Shown here: positions 37,551 to 52,500 of the stretch, one piece after another
Numbering within the stretch: position 1 is the first letter of the stretch
How the letters are laid out: each line of letters starts with the position of its first letter
Assembly: GCA_016200005.1 (NCBI GenBank)
Contig: JACQFP010000081.1
Span: forward strand, 1 to 64,000
DNA length: 64,000 nt
From: Verrucomicrobiota bacterium
GTDB taxonomy: Bacteria > Verrucomicrobiota > Verrucomicrobiia > Limisphaerales > PALSA-1396
Direction of reading: 5' to 3'
Position numbers and translations under genes: made by a program
Notes under the pieces: model-generated
Seen by the model: the letters and a program-made list of their open reading frames with translations, nothing else
What the model was told of the DNA's origin: nothing
Databases searched by the model: none

Positions 37551-40500
37551 AGTCGTTTCCACTGACCTGTCCGCTACGAGCGTCACGAACAGTCCCAAAC
37601 GACTCCAGTTCGCCGGTTCAACAGTTGGCCAAATCTTCACTCGGAAAAATTCGTTCGGCCGCACGAGGGGGGACCAATCATCAAACAATGTTTGACCAAC
37701 CAATCGCAGAAGTGTGAAGCGGCGGAGGACCGTGACTTACTCCAACGCGTGATGGTGGAAACTGATGAAGGTCACGGCAAAACTATGCCCGCACGGAGAG
37801 TCTCAGAACCGCTGCCGACATGAACATAGAAAAGAACAAGAGCTGGCTACCGACTCGACACTGGTGGGTGCTTGTATCTGTGGTGCTTGCTTTGGCAATC
37901 GCTATCCTACTCGTGACCGCGCACTCAACCATGCCAAGTTACGCCGGTCGCTCCGCCGAGAGTTGGTTGCGCGATGTATTCGGCTCAACCACCAGTCGCA
38001 AGTCTCAAACTGCGGCCATCGCCGCGTTCAGCGAGATGGGCACGAACGGGGTTGCATTTCTCGTCGAGTCCTTGGAACGACGGGACGGTGCTCTGAGCCT
38101 TCTCTACCGTCGCCTTTTTACCAGACTTCCGCCAATGCTTCGACAGCGGCTGACCGCCCCGGTGGATACGGACAGTTTAGCTAATGCCGCCAGCTTGGTG
38201 CTGCTCAACGTACGCGACAGCGCACCAGAGCGGACCTTCCCGCGGCTTGTCCGATTATTGTCGTCGGACCATTCCCGGACGCGGTTGTATGCCGCTGGAG
38301 TGGTTCAGCATTACGCGTTGAATTATCGGCAATTCGATTTCGCCCCCTTCCGTGCGGAACTGGTGGGTGCGTTGCGCGATACCAACGATTGGATACGGAT
38401 CGAGGTGGTCATTGCGCTGGACGCCCTCAACTTGAGTGGGCCTAAACTGCTTCCGGCACTCAGGGCGGCATTGACGAATTCCAATCCAACGATCCGCAAT
38501 GCGGCACAGGCTACCGCTGACCGACTCGAGGCCAAGAATGCTGCGGCCACTCGATACCATGCCCCGTAACTCGAAATTACAATGGGACTTTGGTGGGTTG
38601 TTTCCGCATGGTCGATTCTTTAAATATTCAAATGTTGGTGAATGAAATCATCGGGCTTGATCGGTTGTGGCTTATAGCCCGCAGTTTTCAGCACATCGAA
38701 GTGCCTGTCTTCCGTAATCACAAAGTCGGCGTCGGCGGCGATAGCGCAGTCGCAAAATTTATTATCGTCAGGGTCAGTCGTGATGGCATTAAAACGAAAC
38801 TGGGGTTCGACTTGACGGACATTGTGGTGCAATTGTGAAAGCAACTCGAGCAAGGCGAGGACATCACGCGAGCGTTGAGCGCCGGACAGTCTGGTTGTGA
38901 CTTCTTCGTTTCCGAGCAGGATTTCAGTCGAGACAGCGAGTGTAAACCGGCCGTCCAACCAGGCGCGGAGGATCGGATAAAACGGCTGCCTCCGCCCGAA
39001 GATTTGGAGAAAGACGCCGGTATCCAGGCAGACCGTCATGCGTAACGGTGCTCAGCACGAAATTGTTTCACCAGTGCGGCAACGCGTCGCAGTCGTCCTT
39101 GATCAGCGTCCTTGTCAAAGGCCTCGTTAAGGCGGTCGGCCAGTTCCTCGGCCTCGACTTGCAGCAACACTTGATTGAGCAACGAAAGTTGCTGTCCGTT
39201 CATGTGCTCGATCTTTTCGTGCAACAAAGGCTTTAACTTCTCTGGCTCGACGGGCGCTGACCATGGCGCAATCTTCATGTTTTTCTTTTACCACGCCACG
39301 CGTTCGCTTGCCACTTGAATTTCCGTGTTTGCCCGCAGTTGAATTCCTGGCTAACTAAGCGTGATGGGCAAAGTGAAATCGCAATGGGACTTCGGTGAGT
39401 TGTTTCCGACGGAGGCAACGCGCAAAGTGCTCACGGTGGGCGAGCTGACGATGCAGATCAAACGCACACTGGAAAAGCAGGTCGGACAGGTGTGGGTGAC
39501 GGGCGAAGTTACGAACCTGCGCGCGCAAAGTTCCGGTCACATTTATTTCACCCTCAAGGATGCCAGTGCGCAATTGAGCTGCGTGTTGTTTCGCGGCGAG
39601 GCGCAGGCCAGTCGCGACTTGTTGCAGGACGGCCAGAAGATAATTGTTCAAGGCGAGCTCACGGTTTATGAGCCGCGCGGGCAATATCAACTGCGCGTTG
39701 TGTCGGTGGAGCTACAGGGCATTGGCGCGTTGCAACTGGCGTTTGAAAAGCTGAAGCAGAAACTCCAGGCCGAGGGACTGTTCGCCCCCGAACGCAAGCG
39801 TCCTCTGCCTCGCTACCCACAGCGCATCGGCCTCGTCACGTCGCCGACGGGCGCGGCCATTCGCGACGTGCTGCATGTGATTCAACGGCGCAATCCGGCG
39901 TTGGAAATCATCCTCGCGCCGTGCCGGGTGCAGGGCGAAGGTGCGGCGGAGGAAATCGCCGCGGCGATTCGGTTGCTGAATGAATTCAATGCGGGAGTTC
40001 AAGCTTCAGCTTGTCGGGGCGATGAAGAAAAGGGGAACAAGCTGAAGCTTGAACTCCAACCAGACGGTGGAATCGACCTCCTTCTGGTCACCCGCGGCGG
40101 CGGCAGTCTGGAAGATTTGTGGGCGTCTAACGAGGAAGTCGTGGCGCGCGCGATTTTTGAATCGGCGTTGCCCGTCGTTTCGGCGGTGGGTCACGAGATT
40201 GATTTCACCATCAGCGATTTCGTGGCGGATGTCCGGGCCGCCACGCCCAGCGCCGCGGCGGAGATCATTACCGAAGGCGTGTTTGCCAGCCGCCGATTTC
40301 TGTCCGAGGTGTCCGACGGCTTGCGTCAACGAATGGAACAGCGCGTGGCGCGCGAGCGGGAATCGTTGGAGCAACTTGCCCAACGGGTGGTTCGCACTCA
40401 TCCGCGTCGGCGGTTGAACGAAAAGTTGCAACAGCTCGACGATTTGCAAGGCAGTTTGTCGCGCTGCGTCAGACAGGGAACCCGCAACCAGCGCGTCGCC

Positions 40501-43500
40501 TGGCAAACGTTGGCGGAACGGTTGCTGCGCGTGCGTCCGGCGCTGATTCTTGGGCAGCGGCGGGAGTCGCTGCGTCAAAAGCAACGCCGATTGCACGAGC
40601 AGGGGCGTCATCGGGTGGAAGAATTGCGGAGCGGCTGGACGACGTTGGAGGCGCGGCTGCGTCTGCTTTCGCCGGAGCAGGTGTTGTCACGCGGCTACTC
40701 CATCACGATGGACGTGGCCACCGGCAAGGTTCTGCGCGCCGCCGATCAAACCAGGGCCGGACAACGGTTGAAGACGCGTTTACATTCAGGCGAGGTCATC
40801 AGTCGGGTCGAGAATTAATCGTCAGCTAATCGCCGGAGTTTTTTTGGCAAGGGACTTGACCGCGCAACTTCACCTCGGGTAGTTTCCTGCGTTTTTTTGA
40901 ACCTTTAACAGAATATCCAATGGTTGATGAACGTCCATACGCCGGATGATTCAGCGGCCTTGGGTGGCCAAGAGAATTAAAATGTTAAATCGAATTTTTT
41001 GTTGCCTGATTATTTCCATTTTTGTTGGTCGGGCGCAGCAGGGCGACAAGCCCGGTGAGGTTCAAAACGCAGCCACGTTTCCCGTTCCACCGTCGCCCGC
41101 GTTGTCGCCGGAGCAGGCGTTGAAAACGTTCAAGCTCGCGCCTGGTTTCCGGATCGAGTTGGTGGCCAGTGAACCATTGGTGAGCGACCCGGTGGCGATG
41201 GAGTTTGATCCGGATGGCCGCCTTTGGGTCGTTGAGATGCGCGGCTTCATGCCGAATGTCGATGGCGTGGGCGAAGACGCGCCGGTCGGCCGGGTGGTGG
41301 TGCTGGAAGATGTTGACGGGGATGGGCGGATGGACAAGAGCACGGTGTTCCTCGACGGATTGGTCATGCCGCGGGCGATTGGGTTGGTGCGTGACGGCGT
41401 GTTGGTGGCCGAACCTCCCAAACTGTGGTTTTGTCGGGACACGAACGGCGATGGCAAGTGCGATGAAAAGATTGAGGTGGCCGGTGATTACGGCAACCGC
41501 ACCAGTCCGGAGCACACGGCCAACGGACTGCTGGGCGCTTTGGATAACTGGATTTACAGTGCAAACTACACCACGCGGTTTCGAAATGTGGATGGCGAGT
41601 GGAAACGGTCGCCCACCGTGTTCCGCGGTCAGTGGGGATTATCGCAGGACGATTTTGGCCGGCTCTTTTTCAATTCGAACGAGGACCAACTTCGTTGTAA
41701 CCTCGTGCCGTCGGCGTATCTGGTTCGCAATCCCAATTTTCGCAATCCGGTCGGATTGAATCATCAAGTCATTCGGGATCAAGCCGTGTGGCCGGTTCAC
41801 GCCAATCCGGGCGTGAACCGCGGCTATCGCCCCACGCAATTGCGGGCGGACGGCACGCTGGCCACGTTCACGGCGGCGTGCGGGCCGGTGATTTATCGCG
41901 GCGATAATTTCCCCGCTGAATTTTACGGCAATGCCTTTGTATGCGAGCCCGCGGGCAACCTTGTCAAAAGAGATATTCTTGCAGAGCGGGATTGTGCCAT
42001 CACTGGTCAGGGCGCCTACGCGAAATCCGAATTTCTCGCCTCGACCGATGAGCGGTTTCGGCCGGTCAATGCCTGTAACGCACCGGACGGCACGTTGTAT
42101 CTGGTTGATATGTATCGCGGCATCTTGCAGCACCGCATTTTTGTGACGAGCTATTTGCGCAAACAAATCGAGTCGCGCGGTCTGGAAAAACCGATTGGGC
42201 TGGGCCGCATCTACCGCGTCGTCCACGACGCGAAGAGACCCGGCCCGCAACCACACTTGAGCAAAGCCAGTTCAGTGGAGTTGGTAAAATACCTTTCGCA
42301 TCCAAATGGCTGGTGGCGTGACACCGCCCAACGACTCCTGGTGGAGCGCGCTGATTTGTCGGTCACCGCCGATTTGAAAAAACTGGCCACCACTGGTGAC
42401 AATCCGCTGGGTCGGTTGCACGCGCTGTGGACGCTGGATGGTATGGGCGAAAGCGACCTGGGGACGCTCACAACCGCGCTGGCCGATCATCATCCCAAGG
42501 TGAAAGCCGCCGCCATTCGACTGCTGGAACCATTCCTTAAATCGAACGAAAAGCCGAAAGTATTGGCGGCGTTGTTGCCGTTAATCAACGACGACCAGCC
42601 CGATGTTCAATTGCAACTTGCCTTCACGTTTGGCGAAGTCGCCGGTGCAAGAGCGGAGGACGGAATGATCGCGCTGCTCCAGAAATCAGCTGATAACGTG
42701 CTCGTGCGCGAGGCCGTGTTCAGCGGATTGGTGGTGCGGGAATTGGAGTTTTTGGAAAGATTATTGGCGGTCAGGAACTGGAGCGCCAATAAACCCGGTC
42801 GCAATGAAATGCTCAAGGGGTTGGCCCAATGCATCTTCACCGCCGGCAAACCCAAAGGCGTGGAGCGCGTGTTCGAATTGGCGGCCAGACAATCCGGCGC
42901 GACGACCTGGCGGCAACTGGCCTTGTTGGATGGGATGGTGGCCACGGCGCCGGCGCCAATGAAGAGCAAGACGTCGTTCAGAATCAAACCGATCAATTTT
43001 CCGGCGGAGCCAAAGGCAGTGATCGCCTTGCAGGAATCGGGCAACCCGGCGGTCCGTGAGCGGATCGAAAAGATTACGTCGTTGATCACGTGGCCGGGAC
43101 AACCCGGCTATGTGCCGCCGCCGCCGGTCATACCGTTGACCACGGAGGAAAAGGAGCGCTTCGAACTGGGCAAGACTTTGTTTGAGTCCAGTTGCGCCCA
43201 GTGCCACCAGCCGCACGGACTGGGGCAGGAAGGCTTGGCGCCGCCGCTGGTGGATTCGGAATGGGTGCTCGGCTCGGACCAGCGTCTGGCGCGGATTGTC
43301 TTGCAGGGCGTGCACGGCCCGCTCAACGTCAAGGGCCGCGTTTATGAGTTGGACATGCCGGGCTTGGGGATTTTTGACGACAACCAGATCGCGTCCATCC
43401 TGACTTATATCCGCCGCGCTTGGGATCATGGCGCGCCACCCGTCGAACCGATGACGGTAAAGAAAGTGCGCGCCGAAACCACCGGCCGCGAGGAAGCTTG

Positions 43501-46500
43501 GAGTGAATCGAAGCTGTTGAAGATTCCATAAACGTCCGGTTTGAGAATCCTCTGGAGTGGATTAGGAATTGCCAGTTTGAAGTGCATCATGTGGTTTTCT
43601 TTTGAGTCTGGCTGGCTCGCAAGCGAATACGCCCAGGTGATAATGATCCCGAAAAGGTTGCAGACCGGCGCGGGCAGTGGGCCTGAATCCAGCCAAATAT
43701 TTCGGCGTTTTCAAACGCAATGCAGAATTGCGTCGGATATAAATCCCCTCTGGAATGGCTTGTGAAAGGTCTTTACTTGAGCAAGCGCAATGGGTAATTT
43801 TGGTCAACGTCCGATAACCAAACCTTTACGCTTATGAATTCGAACCACACTTCTGCGACCCGTGATGGGGAAACGCGACGCTCATTTCTCAAGAAGGCCA
43901 CGACTGCTGCGGTCGCTGTCGGTGCAACCAATCTTTTCAAAACGCCGGTCTATGGCCAGAACCAGGCGCCCTCGCCGAGTCACGTGGTCGGCGCGAACGA
44001 TCGCATTGTGATTGGAGTCATTGGCACCGGAAAGCAGGGCATGACCCACGTCCGCCTCAACAAGCAAAACGCGTCGGACAACAACATTGTGTTTGGTGCC
44101 GTTTGTGACCTTTACCAGAAGCATTTGAACGAAGCCAAGAAACACACCGAGCTGGCGGATGCCAATGGCTATGGCGACCACCGGAAATTGCTTGAGCGAA
44201 AAGACATTGACGCCGTGATCTGCGCGCCCGTGGACAACTGGCACGCGCAGGTGACGCTCGACGCGCTGGACGCCGGCAAACATGTCTATTGCGAGAAACC
44301 AATGACCCGTTACGTGGAAGAAACATGGGCCGTCTATGATGCCGTGAAGCGCACGGGTAAAGTTTACCAATGCGGGTCGCAGTACACTGCCGACCCCATG
44401 GTTCACAAGGCCGCCGAGTGGATCAAGGCGGGCAAACTCGGTCCGCTGGTCTGGGCGCAAGGCTCGTACTGTCGCAACAACAAGACCAACAGTGAGTGGT
44501 CGTTTCCGATCGACTCGGACGCGAACGAGAAAAACCTCGACTGGAACCGTTGGCTCGGCCGGGCTCCCAAGATTCCCTTCAACCCGGACCACTACTTCAG
44601 TTGGCACAAATATGTTGCCTATAACTCGGGCCTTCTTGGCAATCTGCTCAGCCACCGTTTCATCCCTTTGATGCTGGCCACCGGCAATCCAGAGTTCCCG
44701 CACCGGGTTTGTTGCACGGGCACGCGCAAGGTTTCCACCGACCGCGACATCCCCGATACGACGCACGTGCTGGCGGAATTTCCCAGCGGCCTGACCTTCG
44801 TCATTGTCGGTAGCACCGTCAATGAGCAGGGACTGCCGGACATGATGCGCGGTCGCAAGGGGACACTTTATATGGCCGCCAGCAAGAACAAGCTGGAGTT
44901 GCGACCCGAACGCATCTTCGCTGACGAACTGGACACGATAGAATTCAGCGACCCGGCACCGTTTGGCAAGATCGAGAACCTGCACAAGAATTTCTACCAT
45001 TGCATCCGCAATGGGGGCACGCCGTTTTGTAACGTGGACTTGGTCGTGCGCGCCAACACCGTGTTGTGCCTGGCGGAAATGTCCGAGCGATTGAACATCA
45101 CGGTGCTGTTCGACGAGAAGACCCGTACCATTACCACTGGCGGCGGGAAGGTCATCCCTCCGCTCAGCTATGACACTGTCGTGCCACCACGGTACGCTTG
45201 AAACGACCGCGAGGCGAGTCTAGGTATGGTTGGCTCGAGCAGTCTTCCAGAATGGAAAGCCGCATAACATTCTGGATGGTCTTCGGTGTCCTTGCTCTTG
45301 GTCTTCTCAAGCCAACCAGCGCTTTGGGCCATGCTGACCTTCTCGCGCTGATCGACATTGTTACCAAACAAATCGAAAGCGATCCCAAGAACGCCGCGCT
45401 CTATCTGCGGCGTGGCGAACTCTATCGCGTGCACGCCGACTGGAAACTGGCGGAGAGCGATTATGATCGAGTTGCTCAACTCGATCCCCAACTCCTCGCG
45501 GTTGATTTTTGCCGCGGCAAATTGTGCTTTGATTCCGGCCAGAACGAGCGGGCGAGGGCGCTGTTGGACAAATATCTCGCGGGCCAACCTGACCATGTCG
45601 ATGCGCTCATGACCCGCGCGCGACTGTTGTTGAGGCTTGGAGAGCGCAAGGCGGCCGTCAACGATTTCACCCGGGCAATTGCAAAGACCTCCGACCCAAT
45701 GCCGGAATATTTTCTCGAACGCGCCCAGGCGCAGGCGGACGACGGCGAAGTTGAAGCGGCGGTGCGCGGATTGGACGAAGGATTAAAACGGCTCGGTCCG
45801 TTGGTGGGACTGGAGCTTTACGCCATCGAGCTTGAGCTGGCGCGAAAAAACTTCGATGGGGCGTTGAACCGGCTGGAAGCAATCACCGCCCGCTCGGAGC
45901 GGAAGGAGAAGTGGCTCACCCGGCGTGGCGAAATCCTGATTCTGGCCGGGCGTCCCGACGAAGCGCGAAAGTCATTCGCCGCAGCATTGGCCGCAATTGA
46001 ATCTCTGCCGCCGCGTCTGCGACAAACTCCGGCGATGATCGATTTGAAAAAGCGCGTGAACGAAGCGCTGGCTTTAATTACTTCCGATTCAAAGTCGGAG
46101 ACAGTGCGTAAGAGGTAAGAAGTTTCTGCTCAATCGCGTGCAGAAATGTAGCCGCCGAAGTAACGAGGCGGATTAATCAACAACCCAAACCCTCCGCCTC
46201 CACCTCCGACGGCTACATTTTCAGACCCGGTCTATGGAAACGTAATGCCGACACGATAAAACTTGCTGGCTTGAACGGCATTCGTATCAGTGACCACGCG
46301 GATCGTGCCGCTGTCGCTCTGCATCGATGAAGTAAGTGTGGTGAAAGTGCCCAAGCTCAAGCTGGTTCTGAATTCCACGTAATACGTCCGGTCGGTCAAG
46401 CGCGGGCTGAACGTGAGCAGCTTTTGTATCGGCTGGCCGGCGACGTTGGCGATCGTCAAGTTGAACCGTGACGCGGCATTGGTTGGCACCGTGCCCACGA

Positions 46501-49500
46501 TATATTCGTAACCGTTGTTCTGGCCGTCACTGTCGGGGTCAAGGCCGGGTGCGGCGTTGGGATTGTTTTCGCCGAAGTATTGCACCTGCCAGGCGTCGTC
46601 GATTCCGTCGCTCGCGTAGATTCCGAAGTCGTCGATACCAACATTCAAGACGGTCAAACCGAGCGTGCCAAATTTCTGCTGATAATCTCCCCGCACCGTT
46701 GCCCCGGTGTTTTGATAAACATTTCCGGCGGTGGCCAAGCCGCTCGAATTGATGGAATTGATTGGGCCAGTCACGATGCTCCAGGAAATTTGGTTGGCGG
46801 CCAGCGCAAGAAAGGTGGAGTCGTCAAGCGCGGCACTCGCGTTGAGTTGACGCGTACTGGTTTCGTTTACGGTCGTCGGCGACGCGGTGACGAGAACGCC
46901 GGTCACATCGTAAAGCTGGCCGATGTAACCGTGCTTGGCAATTTCGACAGGCGAGACCACGGTGCCGATGCCAGCGATGCCGCCGATGCTGCCATCGTTG
47001 GAATAACTGGCGCTGGTGGTCTTGCGTCCGCCGCCGTCTGCCGTCTCGGCAGCGATTGAATAGCTGGCACTGGTGCGTGTACCGGCGCTGACCGGCATGG
47101 CCATCACAACGGCCAGCGATAGCATCGCTGTGAGTGGCCGGACGAGGAAATGCCTTGCCGTGCAGTCCTGACGCTCGTAGATTTGCCCCATGAGCAAGGC
47201 CAAGAGTCGGAACGCTGGCAGAATCGAGTTGGGGCGATATGTCGTTGCCGACCCGGCGATCTGCCACGGCAAACCCACTTTTAAGGGCACCCGCATCATG
47301 GTCTGGCAGGTATTAGATGACGTGGCCGACGGACACTCGTGGGATTTCATCTGCAACCGGCGCTGGGGCGGCCGCATTCCGCTCGCCGCCGTCGCCGAAG
47401 CGGTGCGGCTCGCGCGCGAAGCTTGGCTCGCGCGACATGACGGGCTTGACCGACCGCCCCAGCGACGCCATCTCCAATTGGCCGCCGCTTGAACCTGCTG
47501 GACGAGAATTTTCCCGAAGATCAACTCCCACAACTCCGGGCGTGGCGGATCCCGGTGCGCCGAATCGGCCACGACTTCGCCCAAGCCGGAGTCAAGGACC
47601 CGGACATCCTTCCACTCCTGCACCGTTTGGGCCGTGTCACCTTCTTCAGCTTGGACTGGGACTTCTTCAAACAGAGCTTGTGTCATCCGGCCTATGGTCT
47701 GGTGTGGCTCGATGTGCGGGCCGACGATGCCGCGCACTTCCTGAGGCGCTTCCTCAAGCACTCCCGCTTTGACACTCAAGCCAAACGCATGGGGACCGTG
47801 GTGCGCGCGCATCACGATGGGTTCCAGTTTTGGCAGTGGAATCGCCCCGGGTTGCGGCGGGTGGGCTGGTAACGAGGCGGACAAAAGACTGCGATCTCCC
47901 GATGAATCCGCCTCCTCACGTCGGCGGCTACGTCGCGGCTCGACGTTTTTGAACGGGCGGGTCGCCGTCGCAACAGCAAGTGCGTGAAAGAGGTGTTTGG
48001 TTTTCATTTTGATGCGGTGTTTGTTTGGGAATCGTCAGATTGATTTGCCAGCCACAGTTCGTAACTGCGTTTGGAAATGGAGAGCGAAGCTGCACTCAAC
48101 GCATCGGCGGTCTTCTCTTTGGCAAGGAAAAGCAGAAAGCCAGTCGGCGTTTCAATCACGGCGCTGATATCGCCGGGCTTTTGGAGTTGAACGCGCAAAA
48201 CATTTTGCAGCTCCGCTGACAAATCTTCGAAATAAGATTTCTGGTCACGCGGATGATTCTCCGGTGAAGCAAGCACCTGAGCCAGTTGCGCGGTGGCTTC
48301 GACGGAGTATGCCGTGCTGCTCGCCTTGACCTTTGCGGGCAAGGGAGACGGTGACTGCGTTCGGAGTTCCGCGTTCACGCGATCCGGGCGAGCAGAGAGT
48401 TGCCACGTGACTTCGCTGAAGGAGCCGGCCCGACTGTCTCTCAAGATGGCCGCCAGCTTTTCCACCAAACTTTGTGTAGCAGCCGAGGGCGAGTCTTGTA
48501 GCCGCCGAGGTGACGAGGCGGATTCATTGGGCGCTCCAGCCTCCGCCTCGTTACCTCGGCGGCTACGGGATTGGTTGGCCACGTTCAGCAATTCAGCGCG
48601 GAGCTCCTTGGCCTGCTGGCGTCGCGCGGCGTGGAGAGCGTCATCATTTTCAAAATGCGCGCGCAGTTCCCGCTCCACTACGATGGGTTTGGCGACGGAG
48701 CGCGCAAATCGCTCCGCATCGTCGCCCAAAGCCTTTTTGATTTCCGACAGCATCTCCGGCGCGCGCGTCGTTGAATTGATGCGGCGGACTTCAGCTTCAA
48801 TTTCTGCGCGGGCCAGTTCCACTCCGTAAACTTTCTTGAGCACGGCTTCTTTTTCCAGGTCCTGCCGGACGAGCTTTTCGATCAATGCTGGAGGCAGCGT
48901 TTGTTCAAACGGCGGCTTGTTGCCCAGCCGATGTTCGTAATAGACGCGCTCAATCGCCGTGCGATCGGCAGACAACGACGCGAGGTCATCCGCTGCCGCC
49001 AGCGCGGAAGTGGCGATTAGAATCAGGAGCGCGGCGTTCACGCCGCATCCGCGTTCGCACAATTCGAGGCGCACAAACCGAGGTTGGGTGTTCGGACCGG
49101 CAGTGCGTTGAAGCGGCCTGAAGGCCGCGCTCCTGTCCGGGCCGACCGGTTCAACGCCGATCTTGGAGTTGATAACGGCAAGCAGCGCGGCTGAAAAAGG
49201 TAGCCGCCGACGTGAGGAGGCGGAGGAAGGAAAATTGGTTCGCAGAGCGTGTACGGAAAAGCTGTTTGGTGTCCCGGCTTTAGCCGGCAAACGCGACCAA
49301 CGCACGCTAAAGCGTGGACACCAAACGGTGGAATCCGCTCGCCCTTGCATTTCCGTACACGCCCGCAAGTAATCCGCCTCGTTACCTCGGCGGCTACGAT
49401 CCGGACTTTCAGTCATCCGTTTCATGGTTTCAGATAGAGATACATTGTGGTTGGGGGCGAGTAGCTGAACGTGTCGTTGAAGTAGTTGGTACCATTTAGT

Positions 49501-52500
49501 CCGCCCCAGATAATCATCTGGGTGCCGGTCCACACGGCGGTATGCCTCTCGCGCGCGGCCGGTGGTGAGCCGCCTATGGTTGTAGCAGCCCAATTACCGT
49601 TGTAACGCCCGCCATCACTCAAGTCGCCGCTGAAGCCTGATCCTCCCCACACGATCATCTCATTGCCTGTCCACAAGGCGGTGTGAAGAGAGCGTCCCGA
49701 AGGCGCGCCCGTTGTACTCGTCGCCGTCCAACTGTCGTTCGTCGGATTGTAACGTCCGCCATCGTTAAAACTCCCGCCGTTGTATCCTCCCCAGACGATC
49801 ATCTCGCTGCCGGTCCACACCGCCGTGTGCTGCCCGCGCGCGGCGGGTGCGCTGCTGGTAGATGTGGCGATCCATCCATTGGTCGTGGGATTGTAACGCC
49901 CCCCATTGTTCAAGTAGCCGACGAAGTTGATGGGAACTCCGCCCCACACGATCATCTCGTTGCCAGTCCAGATGGCAGTATGATACTCACGAGCGACCGG
50001 TGCGCCGTTGGTAGTCGTCGCCGTCCAACCGTTGGTTGCAGGATTGTAACGTCCTCCATCATTCGATGCGTTGTTGACGTCGTTCCCTCCTCCCCAGACA
50101 ATCATTTCGCTGCCCGTCCATACGGCACTAAAATTGTAGCGTCCAACGGGTGCGCCGTTGGTTGTCGTAGCTGTCCAACTGTCTGCCACGGGATTGTAAC
50201 GCCCACCGTCGTTGAAGTTACTACTGGCATCGTTTCCGCCCCAGACAATCATCTCGCTGCCAGTCCACACAGCGGTATGAGAGGCGCGCGCGGCGGGAGC
50301 GCCGTTGGTTGTCGTCGCCGTCCAACTATTCAGGGCAGGATTGTAGCGCCCTCCATCGTTAAAGTAACTGCCGCCAAAAATCAGTCCACCCCAGATAATC
50401 ATCTCGCCACCGGTCCACACGGTGGTATAAGCCGCCCGTCCGCCAAGCGGGCTGCTGTTGGCTCGCTGCTCCCAGCCCGCCTCGCCAAGTTCGGTTCTGC
50501 CGATTTTCAGATAGCCCGCGTTGACCAGATTCGCCGAAGTTGGATTCGTTGAAAGAATCACTCCGCCGCTGGCCACTCCGCTCTGTCCGCTGGCGTTCAA
50601 GTTGGCCAACGCTGCGCCCGAGGCGAGTTGGTTTGAAGAAACTGCCCCCGCGGCAATCTGTGCATTTCCGACGGAACCGCTCACGAGGTTTGCTCCGTTC
50701 AAACTGGTCAAGCCGGACCCGTTTCCGCTCACGCTAGTTACCGTTATTGCACCCGCGGTAAAATTCCCCGAGCCATCGCGCTTTACAATTGTGCTTGGGA
50801 TGTTCGCGCTGGTGGCGGCATTGGCGGCACTCGCGCCGCTGGCCACATTCGCGGCGGATTGGCCACCGACATTCGCGACGAGGGTCGCGCTTTGAGTTCC
50901 TGTTACGTCGCCGGAAAGCGAACCGGAAAAATTGTTCGCGGTCGTGGCCGTCGTGGCGTTGCCCGCAAGATTGCCAGTGACGGTGCCGGCTATGAAATTT
51001 CCCGACGCGTCGCGTTTCACAATGGTGCTCGCCGTATTGGCGCTGGTGGCCGCGTTGGCCGCGTTCGCCCCGCCCGCCACGTTGACTGCGGTTTGCCCTC
51101 CCACACTTGCAACCGCGGTGGCGCCTTGTGTCCCGGTCACGTCACCGCTCAAGGTGCCGGACAAATTTGTCGCGGAGCTGGCGGCACCAATGAGGTTTCC
51201 GGTGATTGTTCCCGCCGCAAAATTTCCCGAGCTATCGCGCTTCACAATTGTGCTTGGCGTGTTCGCGCTGGCGGCGGCATTGGCGGCACTCGCGCCATTG
51301 GCAACGTTCGCTGCGGTTTGCCCGCCGACGTTGGCGACTGTTGTGGCGACTTGCGTTCCGGTGACATCACCAGTCAAATTCCCCGTGAAATTCGCGGCGG
51401 CGGTCGCGGTGTTCGCCATCATCGCATAACCCACGGCGGCGATGCGCTGGTCGGGCGTGAGCAGTTGCGAACCATTCACGCCGTCGTTGAACCAGACGCG
51501 CAGGCGGACATCGCCGTTGGTAAACACCGTGGGTGGAATGGCGGTCATGTTGGCGAACGAAGTGTCGCCCAGCAAGACGGCGTAAAGGCCGTTGGACACA
51601 CCCGCCGTCACTGCCGCAGTGGGCTGGCTGCCCGCGCTGCTGGTGCCGTCGTTACTCCAGAACGTGGCGGTGGCGTTGCTGTTGACGAGGGCGAACTTGA
51701 ACAGGCCGTTGCCGTTGAAGTTCGTGCCGCCGATGGCGAGGCGACCCTGGTAGTTGATGAGTTGCGGCACTTGCGCGAGGAGCGTCGTGGAAGTGAATAA
51801 GGACGCGATGAGAAGGCAGAGTTTGGTCAGTTTCATAACATTCGAGATGGATCTGTTCATCCACATCAAAAGGAAAAAGCGGGAAGTGTTACCGGAAAAG
51901 CGGGAAAAGTTTCAGCGGCTACGTTGTCCGCCTCATTTGGCTTCCCAAGTCCATCACTGAATTGTTGCCCTTCCGGAGACGTTCGCTCCGCGAATTGTGG
52001 TCTTCGGCGGCTAGATTCTCCACCTCCTTACCTCGTTTGCTACGACTTAGGCGACCGCGGGGTTACGGTTTCTTTGGACTCCAGCGACGGTCTCCTTCTG
52101 GAAGTATCGTCAAGCGGACGAAGGCGTTTGAGGCGGTAGCGAGGAGGTTTGAGGCCGTCCAACCGACCGAGGCGACGTAGAAATTGCGGTCGTCCGGTGT
52201 CTCGACCCGCAGATGAAAGGTTTGACCGTGCGTGACGATGGTCGAACGCGGCGGATCCGGGCGACCGGCAATGTCGGCTCTGATATGGCAGCGCAACGAG
52301 GGCAGCAATGCGTCCGGAACGTTCAGGAACTCCAATCGTACCGGCCAGCCGCCGGGTTCTTCAAACGGCACACGCCAGAAGTTGGCGGTGCAACGATCTT
52401 CCTTGAACGCTTCAACTTTCAGCAGATAAACGCCGTCGTCGCTGGGCGGCGTGATCCCGTGTTGAGTGGCCATGTGGGGCAACTCGTCATTGTAGTAGCG